64,000 bases of DNA from Bretschneidera sinensis (lineage: Eukaryota > Streptophyta > Magnoliopsida > Brassicales > Akaniaceae), in NCBI GenBank assembly GCA_023935145.1, contig CM043700.1, positions 100,358,400-100,422,399 of the forward strand, written 5' to 3'. The notes under the pieces were generated by a model. The model was given only the letters and a program-made list of their open reading frames with translations. It did not search any database and was not told the origin of the DNA. This document shows, piece after piece, positions 53,831-64,000 of this stretch. Both the position numbers and the translations under genes were made by a program. Every line of letters begins with the position of its first letter. Within the stretch, counting starts at the first letter, position 1.

Positions 53831-55350
53831 AATTAACTTTACAAGAAATATTTTGGTTGAATAGATCAGCTGAACCACATCCAAAGTTCGCTGCAACTAT
53901 ATATAAAAAGAAAATTGTTTATACTTTTCGTGATACTTCACAAAAATCCTTTCGTACATATATATATATTTTTTTTGGATTGATATTAATTGTTAACCTA
54001 ACTAAAAGAATTCACAAAAACAATACTCCGTATATAATGATGTGTCTTTGTCATATATGGTACATGTTAAATAATTATCTTATTCTTTATAATGGCTACT
54101 GGCCTGCCCTACATAACCAAATTCTACAAAACTAAAGATTCGAATTTAATTCTCTCACGTCTTTTAAAACTGTGGTCTCATTTGCACCAATCTAAGCAGC
54201 ATGCTTCTCGTTTAACATCTTATCTTTCTTCTTCACACGTCTTAGAAATGTATACATATTTTTGTTCAAATTAATACATGTGACTTGAGGCTTTGCTGTG
54301 GGAAACATACTGCAATTCTTTTTTGCTCGCTTATTTAGCTAATTAAAATTTCTAGGTTAATATTTCTTTTAGGGCACTTCTTTTTTAATTTTTTAAGTAA
54401 TTTTGGACAAATTAACTATTCCATATGGCGAGCATATTGGGTTCCCGTTAATCCCTATGCTTTAATTTTACATAGACTAGATGGGTAATATGATTTAATT
54501 TTATATTTTTTTTTCTGCTGTTAGTTTTTCAAAAATGGTTTCTCTTAAATATTGATCATTTTCATTTTCTCTTTTTGTTGATCAGAAATTGCCTTTAATA
54601 GTTTCTGTACTAATATCTTAAGGGACTCGTAAAATTTGACCAAAAGCAAACAACTTTGTAGGCAGCCAACATTTTCCACGCAATTTTCCTTTCAATTCTT
54701 TGAAAATTTTCTTGGTGACCGAAGCTCAGGATCTGTATAACACGTGTAATTGAATGGTTTTATTGATTCAGCTAAAGATGAGATTAAAAAAAAAAAACTG
54801 AAGACTTTTTTTTTGGGTAGAAAAATCAACTAAAGGCTTCTTGTTTTGTGCCAAAGGGTAGTGACATGCTCACACCAGCACTTTAGTTCACTTATGTATT
54901 GGCGGTGTTTCATTTTCTAGCCATGTCTCCCTTTCTCTTACTATCATTGTACTTCGCTTCTTTTCCATTTTCCAAATTAAGGAAGGATACATAACTTTTT
55001 TTAGCAAATGTGGAATTATTTTTAATTTACATAAATTGTAAATATACTTTTATGTATGTATATATGATCCACTTGTTTGAGTTATATTGTAGCAATATAC
55101 ATATACATCGATAATGTAATGAGAAAATTGGTTTGATCGATATGATACATGTTATTTGTGCAATTTACGTGACAGAATATTTTGATATCTATGTTTTTGG
55201 TTCTATGAACTAAAAAATGTTGATACTTTCAATATATACAATGAGATAATTTTCTCAAAGTTGTATAATTCTTAAACATGCAAGACCCAATATATGATGT
55301 TAAGGAGAAACTCGGATTTAGAGAGTTTACCATGCAAAGACCCAATATAT
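53831..55350. other. AT-rich intergenic DNA, no gene seen
   Basis: There are poly-A, poly-T and TA runs and short frames only (the longest, 107 codons at 53812-54135, starts in the solo LTR and has no recognisable motif). A short direct repeat (GACCCAATATAT) occurs at about 55284 and 55337. This is the most likely stretch of non-transposon host DNA in the window. Confidence 0.5.
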
Positions 55351-55497
55351 AATGTTGGAGACCATATGAACCCAAAAGCTTAAGCTAATGCGTTTTGGTT
55401 CCACCACCATATATATATATATATATCACTAATCCAATTTCATTTTCATGTAGGATTAATCTTCTATATTTCGTCACTCACGTAAATATTCCCAACA
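55351..55497. repeat. Compact LTR-like unit, about 147 bp
   Basis: It runs from TGTTGGAGACCATATG to ATTCCCAACA, so it has the short inverted ends of an LTR, with AAAAGCTTAAGCTAATG and a TA tract inside. It could be a TRIM, a tiny solo LTR, or part of a larger decayed LTR. No matching flanking duplication is visible. Confidence 0.4.
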
Positions 55498-55980
55498 ATC
55501 TTTCCCTCACATGTGAGTCTCCTTTGCTCCCCCTCATCATCATGCTTATACCAGGCCAAACTCGCACCATAGTCTAACAGGCACACCTAAAATGTCACTC
55601 ATTCTCTTGTCTTAATTCAGAGAACCACATATCGATTTTCTAACAACGAGCTTTATAGATTCCACTTTGCGGACTACACAGACTTCACCTTGTAAGCATT
55701 CACTACCTCACCACATAAGTCATCTTGTTCGCGCTATACAAGTCCTTTGAAGCTCCCTTTGTTGTTAGACTATAACACTACAAGCATCCCGGAGTAACTG
55801 CATGATCATTCACGCATCGTCGAACCATAAGCTCTGATATCACATGTTAGACATGATGACCCAAGATGAGGACAGCTACACATGTGCATTGGTCATGTCC
55901 CATTTCAGCTACACATAACCCAAATCAACAAATGATCTTTACTCCACTTGATTCTAAAAAACACAGTCAATGCACATGTG
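55498..55980. other. Non-coding DNA with a possible minus-strand copia primer site
   Basis: On the minus strand near 55829-55850 the text reads CTAACATGTGATATCAGAGC, i.e. an LTR-like CTAACA followed by TGATATCAGAGC, one mismatch from the usual TGGTATCAGAGC. No LTR or gag can be tied to it here. An inverted word pair (ACATGTGCATTG / CAATGCACATGT) lies at about 55878 and 55970. No gene. Confidence 0.35.
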
Positions 55981-56019
55981 TAGATGCACTTGTAAAGGTC
56001 AGAGAAAATCTTCCTCCTC

Positions 56020-56792
56020 TATCACTACCAAATATTTACCATTTGAATCACCATTATCCTTTCTTCGTCGAGGAAAGTCCCAATTCATATAGCCAAATTC
56101 TTTGTAATAATAGTATTAAAAACCCTTTTCCACTAATCTTGGGTCTAGACCTACTACTCTTAGATCCCCTATTAGTTTATTGTCTTTTTTATTCCCACCA
56201 CTAGTAATAAATGTAGAATTATATGTTTCTTCTTGGTTTGACTTCCTTTGAGTACGATGTGATTAAATTAGAGCATGCACTTGCTTTAGAATCACTGTAT
56301 CCTTACCATATAGTGGAGTAGTCACCAAACTATCATATGAATCGAGAAGCAAGGTAAGAAGTAAAAAAAACTTTGTCTTCTTCCTCAATCATGGAATCAA
56401 CCTTTTTTAGTTGATACACCACTCCGTCGAAAACGTTTAGGTGTTCTATGAGATTCCCGCTTTCCACCATACTCATTCGGTACAACTATCATTTCAAATA
56501 TAACTTGTTGGTCAACCTATTAGCTAGATAGTGTTTTATCCTTTTCTCATGTTGCAACGACGAATCTTCATCCAATGCATTATCGATAAGGTTATCAATA
56601 ATACAGAGTCAAATCATACTAACATTCCTCCATTCCAACTCCTCTCACTCATTGTCATTAATCTTCTCTAGCTTACCATCATTTCCTTTCAACACTTTAA
56701 CCAAGGCCTATTGAACAAGGATATCAAAGAGTGAAGCTTACTTTTCCACTAAATTGTTCAATGGTGAACTGCTGATTGATTTTCGTCATCAT
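56020..56792 (-). pseudogene. gag: COP-2 gag, heavily decayed
   Basis: The ATG at 56792 gives TKINQQFTIEQFSGKVSF, a copia Gag start. In shifting frames there follow KVLKGNDGKLEKI, IDNLIDNALDEDSSLQHEKR, LYRMSMVESGNLIEHLNVFD and KKVDSMIEEEDKVFF, all typical copia Gag blocks. The sequence then degrades to a nucleocapsid region where one Cys remains of the knuckle (YSKEFGYMNWDFP at about 56075-56115). It lies just downstream of its LTR on the same strand. Confidence 0.7.
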
Positions 56793-56847
56793 GGTACGTA
56801 GATAACAATTAGATCTCAACTTGAACGTTGTGGGTTTACTACCATTT

Positions 56848-58260
56848 TGTTGGGAAAAATAAGATCACGCGAAAGTGAGTTTATATCAAGATTTAATTAA
56901 AACATGCTTACACATGAATTTAATGAAAAGGAAAAAAAAGAAAAAAAAATGATGTATAACAAGTGAACATACAAGATTTATGTGGTTTGGCACAATCATA
57001 CCTACGTCAATGAAGAGAATAAATTTGTTGTTTACTATGAGAAAAATACAAATTTTGTTTTTATCCCCAAAAACCAATCCGAAGAACCCCTTGTACACCC
57101 TGTCTCAATCCAAAGAACATTATCTACCCTTATGCCTTATATTTCCTCATATTCCTAATGTACATAGTTATAGTCACCCAAAACTTGACTTCCCATTCAA
57201 GTTTCTTTATTTTCCCACCAAGATACTTAGTCTACAAGTCAAAAAGGACTTCTTATTCAAGTATATTGCCCATCAACCTTCTAAAGTCCCACATCAAGAA
57301 TATGGATTATATCTCAACAAATCCCCACTTTGATGAATATTCTTGCCACCTTGAACCACTTGCTCGTCAATGCCACAAACAGAAACCATTCGCCTTCAAG
57401 TTTAAAAGCTACACACAACCCAAATCAGAACCATTGTCCCATATATGCAAATAAAAGAAATCGATATAGAAAATGCATCAAAATTTAAAAATTTTCTCTG
57501 ATCCCTTTTCACCCTAATCACCTTATGATATACATGGAACGTATTCTGAATAGCAAGAACATACAAGGATAGAATCGTTACCTTTGATTCGTAGTGTTCT
57601 TAATCTCCTTTACGAAATTCCAAAAGTGTCACTGAATTTCTTGCTTTCTTAAATCCACAACAATCACAAAATTATGTGATCTCTAAGGTTTAGAACACAT
57701 AGGGAAAATTTTGAATTAGGAATTCTCTCTAAATTTTGCTCTCTCTTTCGGGAGGGAGAAAAATCAAAATATCCAGGAGAAACTTGTATGTAGAATAATG
57801 TGCTAGCAAAAATCTGCACACTAATAAACTATTTATAGTGTTAAGGTTATTTAAAATTAACCATTAATTGTAAACTAAACCTCTACAGTTATTTCATTTC
57901 CTAATTATACATTGTCTCTTTTATGTGTGACCCCTTAGGTTCAAACTAATCTGGCTGTATGCCATAACTTTTATATAATTCTAATTGAAACAATTTTCAA
58001 TTAATTAGATTATATTCTAATTTATTTTGAATCAAACCCTTTTTCATTCTCCATTTGATAAAAATTAGATAATTGTCCATTAAATTAATTATTAGGGATT
58101 CTACAATTATGAGTGACACCTAGCAACAAATCATGACTACCCAGACAGTGTGAATTTGATTATGATACCTTGCACCTTTCTGTTATCAATTACCATGTAA
58201 TTCAATCCTTCCATCTTGCAATATCTCAATTCAACTAATTAGGGTATGAAATTACTACCA
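56848..58260 (-). repeat. COP-2 LTR (minus strand)
   Basis: It ends TTTTTCCCAACA at 56848 on the minus strand. The start is probably TGGTAGTAATTTC at 58260, where recognisable chromovirus LTR sequence stops. A TATA box (CACTATAAATAGT) is at about 57829-57839, and GTGTCACTCATAATTGTAG lies upstream. Reading frames at 56980-57333 and 57158-57454 are inside the LTR and lack any motif. No second LTR is in the window. Confidence 0.6.
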
Positions 58261-58460
58261 AACCCCTAAAGAGTCCTAAGTCATTCGAGGCTCTAGCAAG
58301 AGGAAACATTACGTATGCTTAAGCCATCATACTTCTGAAATGCAAGATAAAAGAAAATAAAGAATTACAAAATTACCATTAGGAACCAACACTACAAAGA
58401 GACATGGGACGTGTGGCCATGGGCATGATACAAGGCCCTGGATAAGCATGAACCGTGACA
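58261..58460 (-). repeat. CHR-1 3' LTR, truncated to 200 bp
   Basis: On the minus strand it starts TGTCACGGTTCATGCTTATC and matches the first 200 bp of the right LTR (TGTCACAGTTCGTGCTTGTC). The rest is replaced by COP-2 LTR sequence. Confidence 0.85.
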
Positions 58461-58475
58461 CTCTCCCTCATTTAA
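58461..58475 (-). other. CHR-1 polypurine tract
   Basis: On the minus strand AATGAGGGAGAG directly precedes the 3' LTR TGTCAC, the position of the plus-strand primer. Confidence 0.75.
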
Positions 58476-58534
58476 TCTATCGATGTCCTTGTTGACCTGC
58501 TTGCTAGAAACTCTTCAATCTTCTATTGAATGGT

Positions 58535-58650
58535 TGTATGTTGGTTACTTTCTCCCAACTAGTCTCTTTTTTCGCCTTGGTTCTTCCATTTCACTAGATA
58601 TTATTGTCGTCTTCCACTGTGTGTCTTCAAAACTCGATCAGCTAGGATCC
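58535..58650 (-). pseudogene. pol: CHR-1 chromodomain
   Basis: The frame reads ILADRVLKTHSGRRQ, stop, YLVKWKNQGEKRD, stop. The YLVKWK core with the preceding basic stretch is the chromodomain at the integrase C-terminus, thought to tether integration to particular chromatin. Two stops break it. The Trp-Glu that normally follows is present in another frame (SWEKVTN). Confidence 0.8.
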
Positions 58651-59880
58651 CCTTAACCTCTCAAACTGGCGACTTGATGTTGATGGCTGGTCTTGATGAT
58701 TAGCTTCGTGTTGGATCTTCTGAGTCTGTATGCTAAGGCTTCAAGCAGTTTTTGTGGAATGCCGGATGTATTTTCATCCAGTCTGGTGGCTGGATTCACT
58801 AATAACACTTCCCCACTTTAGCTATGATAGGGAGTGGTCCTTCATATTTGTGAACTAATCTTTTATCTTGGTTCTTGAGGAATTTGAGTTGTTATGTAAT
58901 AATCTTCACAAGCACTAAGTCTTCAACTTTGAATTGCCTCGAGGTTTTCCCCATATCTCCCACTTTTTCATTCTCTTTGAGGCCTTCTCAAGGTATGCAC
59001 GAGCTATCTCCATGTTCTTCTTCCATTCCTTGGTGAAATTGTAGGCCCGAGGGTTGGGCCCTTATAAGGTTCATCTACAGTGTGGGGCATTAAAGGTTGG
59101 GAGCTTGTGATCACTTCAAACGGGCTTTTATTAGAGCTAGAACTCTTAAGGGTATTAAAACAAAATTGAGACGTGTCAAGCAGTTGCACCTAGTTTCTTT
59201 GATTGGCATTGACAAAATGGAGAATATATTTTTCTAGCATACTATTGAAGCATTTCATTTGTCCATTAGTCTGTGGGTAATAATTTGATGAAATGTTAAG
59301 TACTGAGTTAATGAGAACAAAGAGTTCAGACCGAAAGGTTCCCATGAATCTTGAATCTCGAGTCTCGATCACTCACAATGCTTTGGGGCACAGCCCAATA
59401 TTTGACCACATGTTTGAAAAATAGTCAGGCTGTTTCTTCTGTAGTACAATACCTCGGGGCAGGGATGAAGGTACCATACTTCGAGAATCGATTAACAATA
59501 ACCAGAATGGAGCCATGATCCCTAACATTTGGTAAACGAGTGATGAAGTCTAGTGAGATGCTTTCCCAAGGTCTTGAAGGTACTTTCAGGGGTTCCAATA
59601 ACCCCACTAATTTATGCCTTTCCACTTTATCTTGTTGGCAATTAAGATAAGTTTTAATCTAACGCATCACATCTTCTTTCATTTGGGAACAATAGAAGAC
59701 CTATTTTAACAATGCATAAGTCTTTTGCCAGTTAGGGTGGCTTGCCTAAAGAGTATCATGGGATTCGCACAATTGTAGTCTCCTCAAGTCTTGAGTCTTA
59801 AAGACAAATAACCGTCGATCCTTAATCCATAATAACCCAGTTTCAACCCAAAATTGCTAAGTCTTCCCTTTCGAAGATAG
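58651..59880 (-). pseudogene. pol: CHR-1 integrase
   Basis: Visible pieces from high to low coordinate are HKLVGLLEPLKVPSRPWESI and SLDFITRLPNVRDHGSILVI (59625-59425, first Asp in SLDF), VNRFSKYGTFIPAP, then SRFMGTFRSELF (59372), where the second Asp region reads TRDSRF. NYYPQTNGQMKCFNSMLEKY follows, where Met stands at the third catalytic (Glu) position. Then FCFNTLKSSSSNKSPFEVIT and PHTVDEPYKG, and a C-terminal part with KWGSVISESSHQTG-like remnants. It is broken at each junction between these pieces. Confidence 0.82.
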
Positions 59881-61250
59881 TTTCATGTTGGTTTGGGATT
59901 TGTCATCTTTGCTATGATTTTCTCTGATGTGTTCTCATAGTGATGTAACTACTTTACTTGGTGATAATTTGGAACACACCTTTAAGGATATAAGTTCTGC
60001 CTTTTGACTTAACGCATCGACCACTTGGTTGGTGTGACCCGATTTATACATAAAGTGAAAAACAAACTCAACCAAGTATTCCTACTAACGAGCTTGTTTT
60101 GCTGTGAGCTTTGGTTGAGTGAGAAAACGACTAACAATTGTGTTGTCCATTTTCACCATAAAAGTTGCCCCCAACAAGTAGTGTTTCTATACTCGAAGAA
60201 AATGAATAACTGCTAACAACTCTTTTTCTTAAGTCGTGTACCGTCTTTCAGCTTCACTTAAATTTCCACTTTCCTATGCAATAAGGTGGCCCTCTAAAAG
60301 CAAAACTCCCCCCTTGAAGGCATAATATGACGCATCCGTTTGGACTTCAAAGGGCTTTGTTATGTCGAGAAGGTTCAAGAGTAGATTTTTCATCATAGCC
60401 TACTTCAAATCTTTAAAAGATTCATTGCATTGGACTAACCAAACCCATTTGTGGCATTTCTTTAAGAGTTTTGTTAAAAAGGATAGCTCTCCTAGAGTAT
60501 CCTTCAATAAATTTTTGATAATAATTTGCTAGCTTGAGGAAAGATTGTAGCTCACTCACATTACTTGGAGTTTTCCACTCTTGAATTGTCTTCACCTTCC
60601 CCATGTCCATCCAAGTGTGACCTTGATCAATTATGTGGCCCGAAAACTTGATACAAGTCTTCGCAAATGCATTTTTTCCTTCTTTTATAAAAAGTTGCTT
60701 TCTCGTAATTTCTCAAATACTAATTGTAGATGCTTCACATGCTCTTCAAGTGATGACCTGTACACCATAATGTCATCAAGATAGACCATCAAAAGCTTCT
60801 CAAGGTAATCGTAGAAAACTTGATTCATTAAGGTAAAAAAAAGGTGGTAGGAACATTGGTCAACCTAAATGACAAGGTAAGGAATTCAAAAGCTCTATAC
60901 CGGGTGACATATGTTGTCTTTAGCTCATCCCTTTTAGCAATTTGAACCTGGTAGTACCCCTATCTCAAGTCAAGTTTGGAGAAGTATTTAGCATGACTCA
61001 ATTGGTCAAACAGATCAGCAATAAAAGGTATGTCATAGCTATTACAAACAGTGGCCTTGCTTAAAGCTCAATAGTCTAAACAAATCCATAAACTACCATC
61101 TTGATTTTTCTAAAACAACACTGGGGCTCCAAAGGGTACCTTCGATGGTCTAATGAACCTAGATTCTAATAAATCATTCAATTGCTTTGGAAACTTTACC
61201 AACTCAGGAGGGGCTATGCGATAAGGTGTACGGGAAGGTGCCTCCATGCC
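59881..61250 (-). pseudogene. pol: CHR-1 reverse transcriptase and RNase H
   Basis: Minus-strand motifs in order: SRFIRPSKVPFGAPVLF, DGSLWICLDY, YFSKLDLR (first Asp) followed by a stop and GYYQVQI, a damaged FRLTNVPTTF, and VYLDDIMVY (second pair, about 60775). Then VSELQSFLKLANYYQKFIEG (60550s) and RNase H with FEVQTDASYYAFKGGVLL, EKELLAVIHFL, VKMDNTIVSRFL and QVVDALSQK near 60020. All RT catalytic Asp residues are recognisable. Frame changes and stops separate almost every motif. Confidence 0.82.
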
Positions 61251-61760
61251 CTATAGAAGCTCTATCGCATTATCTATACTCCTACTACGAGGTGGAAGGA
61301 CCTTTGGTAATTCGTTGGGCATGAAATCTTGGTAGGTCCTCAACACTACATGAATTGACATCGAAACAACACTTGGACCCATCTCTTCTGTCGTCAACAA
61401 CACTGCTATAAAAGAGGGCTCATATCGCTTCACCCCTTTATTAAATTGGAAGGATGAGAGAATCTTCTTATTCTTAGTTGACTGGGACAATACATGGTTA
61501 TTCTCCCATGATCAACAAGCAACTTGCAGTTGGAATCAATATAGCTTTGACATCGGTGCAAAACTCTAATCCTAGTATAACATCAAAGACATCCATAGTT
61601 GCAACTGTAAAGTTGATTGGAACTCTTAGGCCTCAGAGTTTACCGCTTTCAATCTACTAGAGTCGCGTTCAAGTTTCAAGTGCAATCTTTATGCTTCCAA
61701 AGCAGAGACAAAGTTATGGGAGGCCCCTATATCTACCAAAGCTATTTTAGCTTTCCCATT
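61251..61760 (-). pseudogene. pol: CHR-1 protease and linker
   Basis: The active-site block reads KIALVDIGASHNFVSALEA at about 61752-61700, the D-x-G-A signature with Ile as the variable residue. After two stops and a frame change, DVFDVILGLEFCTDVKAILI continues into STKNKKILSSFQFNKGVKRY (61490) and FMPNELPKVLPPRSRSIDNA, the lead into RT. Confidence 0.78.
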
Positions 61761-61933
61761 CATTCACAAGTCCACATACATGAGTCCTCTCTTGGGTTCC
61801 TTCTTATTCTCAAGGAGTTGGCTATTCAAGATATTCAAAAATCGGAGCACCATCATCTTTATGGGTTGCTCTTCTTCTTCCCTCTATTGTTCTTGATGTG
61901 ACTCAGAGTTATCACTTGTAAGGCACTCAATAC

Positions 61934-62845
61934 TCATTTGTGCAGACAGTTTTCTACTCGATGGAGCCCATCACATAAGAAGCAAGAAAAAGGTCTCGGC
62001 TTACCCATCTCCAAGTTAGATGTCAGTGAAGAAGATCCTTCTTTGGAACTAAAGCTGGGTCTTTTATTCCCTCTGCCACTCACAGGCCTATTTTTCCTAG
62101 CCCACTTTACTCCATTTTGAGCTGGGGGAAAAGATTCATCGGCTACAACCATAGTTATGGCCAAATCTTTCAGTTTTTGCCTAAAAAGCTCAGACTTGAC
62201 CCACATTTTTAGCCCCTTAAGAAAATAGAACATCTTATCCTTTTCTAACATATCTCAGATGTCAAGCATTAGTCCCGAGAATTCTTTCACATAGTCTCAG
62301 ACATTTTATGATTACCTTAACTCTCTAAGCTTATAGTAAGCCAAGTACTCCACATTTTCAAGAAAAAACTAGTTCTTTAACTCCCACTTCAAGTCATCCT
62401 AAGTGTCGATGGCGCACCTACTATTTTGGATGTCATCATATTTTCCATGCCACCATAGTTTGGCATCACTTAACAAAAACATCACCGCCATGGATATTTT
62501 TTCTTCCTCAGAGGCTATACAAATAACTCGAAAGTACTGTTCAATATCGAAAACGAAATTTTCTAAGGTTTTCGCATCGCGAACACCTTCATAACGGTGA
62601 GGCTCGAGGACCTTCACATTTTCTCTGTCTAAGGTTCCAGTTGTGTTGTTGCCCACCGCTCTTATAAACAAGTTAACCTTGTTATTCACCTCCTCAATAT
62701 CATTACGGATGGTTTCCACTGTCTCTTTCACATCATCAATTAGGGCATTCAATGTCTCAGAGATTTCCCTTTATGAGATCTCAAGCTTTATTGAACTCCT
62801 ATAAAAGGATCTCAAATTTTACACAAGAGCTTCAAGGGCGCTCAT
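61934..62845 (-). pseudogene. gag: CHR-1 gag
   Basis: I place the start at the ATG at 62845 (MSALEALV), in frame through two stops with TLNALIDDVKETVETI. An N-terminal coiled coil is followed by VKVLEPHRYEGVRDAKTLEN, FVFDIEQYFRV and AMVFLLSDAKLWW-type capsid motifs, the form typical of chromoviruses. After a gap at 62252-62398, FYFLKGLKMWVKSELFRQ leads to a basic stretch and the knuckle CFLCDGLHRVENC (C-x2-C-x3-H-x4-C, the spacing common in chromoviruses). Confidence 0.83.
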
Positions 62846-62930
62846 ATTTGCTTCCAACTCTACCAACCGTTGGGAGTATTAGTGTTACGCGTAACCACCT
62901 TGGTTGCACTATTCCAGATAATCGAGTCGT

Positions 62931-62942
62931 GCTTTGATGCCA
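62931..62942 (-). other. CHR-1 primer-binding site (tRNA-iMet type)
   Basis: Minus strand TGGCATCAAAGC, two mismatches from TGGTATCAGAGC, lies just after the LTR and about 85 bp before gag. This is the initiator tRNA-Met site used by many chromoviruses. Confidence 0.7.
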
Positions 62943-62945
62943 ACT

Positions 62946-63577
62946 ATCATAGTCCTAGTACTTTCCCTTAAAAGTGTAGGCCCGTGCGGCACTTATCTTG
63001 GTTCCCTCTAAGCAAGTCATCCTAGCTCACTCGAGTAGCTTTAAGGTTTACACACTCTACAACCAAAAAGGAACTCATTATCCACAAAATGATATCACAT
63101 AATAAGCTAAGGATCAAGCAACAATGAATAGGGGAAAGGTGCAACAAGCACTTAGAAAGCAACACACACCACACACAGTTGTGCTTCGGGGCACACGCCT
63201 AGATCACCAAGCACATACTAGCCAAAATAAGAAATAGCACATAACCAACTCTAGGCACATGGATGCTTAAAAGCTTCATTAATATAGGCATCTTACAAGC
63301 ATGTTGTGGGGGTAAGGGGCACAACCAAGCAACCAGTAGGAAAATATACTTAATCATGACCAGTGAGCAACTTGCTCACCCCCCTAAAAATTCTTAAGTC
63401 ATATGGGGCTCTAGTAACGGGAAACATTACATATACTAGAGCCATCACACTTCTAAAACACAAAATAAAATAAAATAAAGAATTAAAAATTTTCCATTAG
63501 GCAAAACATTACAAAGAGGCATGGGACTTGCAACCATAGGCATAATAAAAGGCTTTGGACAAGCACGAACTGTGACA
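62946..63577 (-). repeat. CHR-1 5' LTR
   Basis: On the minus strand it starts TGTCACAGTTCGTGCTTGTC at 63577 and ends near GGACTATGATA, about 632 bp. The first 200 bp match the 3' LTR fragment at 58261-58460. The inner end is uncertain by a few bp. The candidate target pentamer is CTTAG (63578-63582). Confidence 0.82.
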
Positions 63578-63628
63578 CTTAGCCAAGGAACTTCCTAAAT
63601 TATATCTTAGTAGATCACATAGGATATT

Positions 63629-64000
63629 TGATGAGAGTCCTAAAATGCATCCAAGCAATACTTAATTGTTAGCATTTTAGGGTTGATCAAGGTTGGAATT
63701 GCACTTTTATACCTTAATAACTCTAAAGTGTTATTCTTGAATCGTTGACTTATTTCAGTGCATTTTCAAGTACTTTGAGCTTAAAAAAGAGATAGAAAAG
63801 CTATCATCATTTTAAACACGAAGCTTCAAAGAATACTTGAGTGAGATAATGGTCACGGAAGAGCCAAGATGAAGAGAAACCAAGAAAAGAGTTTCACTAA
63901 ATTGCCAGAATTGCCCGTGCAGATCAATCATCTTTGCAGATTAAACTGTATTGATATAGGAAGAACCAGGAGATGAGCCATATATGCTTAGAAATATCCG
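63629..64000 (+). repeat. LTR of the ATH-1/ATH-2 family, cut by window end
   Basis: It starts TGATGAGAGTCCTAAAATGC and follows the ATH-2 LTR in order (GGGTTGATC, TGCATTTTCA, AGAGTTTCACTAAATTGCC, GAACCAGGAGATGAGCCATA) to the end of the window. It could be a 5' LTR of an element lying to the right, a 3' LTR, or solo. The 51 bp between CHR-1 and this LTR (63578-63628) have no recognisable content. Confidence 0.82.

Larger units (their letters stand above)
58261..63577 (-). mobile_element. CHR-1: Ty3/gypsy chromovirus
   Basis: Minus strand from 63577: 5' LTR, primer site, gag, protease, RT, RNase H, integrase, chromodomain, polypurine tract, and 200 bp of 3' LTR. The chromodomain after integrase defines the chromovirus group, distinct from the Athila/Tat elements elsewhere. 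The 3' LTR is cut at 58261 by the COP-2 LTR. Coding is riddled with stops and frame changes. Confidence 0.88.

Noticed and set aside
53831..55350. Host gene in the AT-rich interval
   Set aside because: Only short frames with biased composition, no splice-consistent exon chain that I could support by eye.
56980..57454. Overlapping + strand frames of 117 and 98 codons
   Set aside because: They lie inside the COP-2 LTR, antisense to it, and carry no recognisable motif.

Overview
The window is a block of plant nuclear DNA, very probably from a eudicot, packed with LTR retrotransposons. I found no host protein-coding gene, no tRNA or rRNA gene, and nothing bacterial. The plant origin rests on Athila/Tat-type Ty3/gypsy coding modules with tRNA-Asp-type primer sites, a chromodomain-bearing gypsy element, Ty1/copia LTRs and pol, AT-rich non-coding DNA, and clean nested insertions. 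Every coding unit is broken by stops, frameshifts or deletions. Element names such as ATH-1 and COP-1 are local labels, not database names.

Layout. 1-1433: a diverged 382-bp tandem repeat and a GGGTC-type low-complexity tract. 1434-11732: ATH-1 (+), an Athila-like element with 5' LTR, gag-pol, a downstream 3' ORF and a long 3' UTR; its 3' LTR is missing. 11733-28119: COP-1, a Ty1/copia element with two LTRs, interrupted at 12991-24540 by a compound insert. That insert holds the 5' part of ATH-2 (+), ATH-3 (-) lacking its 3' end, and the 5' end of ATH-4 (-). 28120-31045 and 41686-45566: ATH-5 (-), split in two by ATH-6 (+, 31046-41685), which has both LTRs and a slightly imperfect 5-bp target-site duplication. 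45567-48586: a 3' ORF fragment followed by a purine tract and an LTR with GTCGAC-type motifs. 48587-52640: the 3' half of a Tat-like element, with an antisense ORF, minisatellite-like 3' UTR, polypurine tract and LTR. 52922-53825: a solo LTR of the COP-1 family with a perfect AAAAC duplication. 53826-55850: AT-rich DNA with no gene. 55851-58260: a decayed copia gag and its LTR (COP-2, -). 58261-63577: CHR-1 (-), a chromovirus with gag, protease, RT, RNase H, integrase and a recognisable chromodomain. 63629-64000: the start of another ATH-1/2-type LTR, cut by the window end.

History. The order of nesting can be read directly: ATH-6 entered ATH-5; ATH-3 entered ATH-4; ATH-2 and ATH-4 entered COP-1. 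A large deletion then most likely joined ATH-2 gag to ATH-3 integrase head to head and removed the middle of COP-1. COP-1 has different gypsy remnants on its two sides, mismatched flanking pentamers and strongly diverged LTRs, as expected if two copia copies recombined.

The most unusual signal is in non-coding DNA. Unrelated LTR families each carry a cluster of their own short GC-rich or palindromic word (GTGCGYCGCGGC, GATCGAGCGCAC or AGTCGACT). In two families the word appears in the LTR and again just after pol. One 17-nt match is shared between a gypsy LTR and a copia LTR. I do not know its function.
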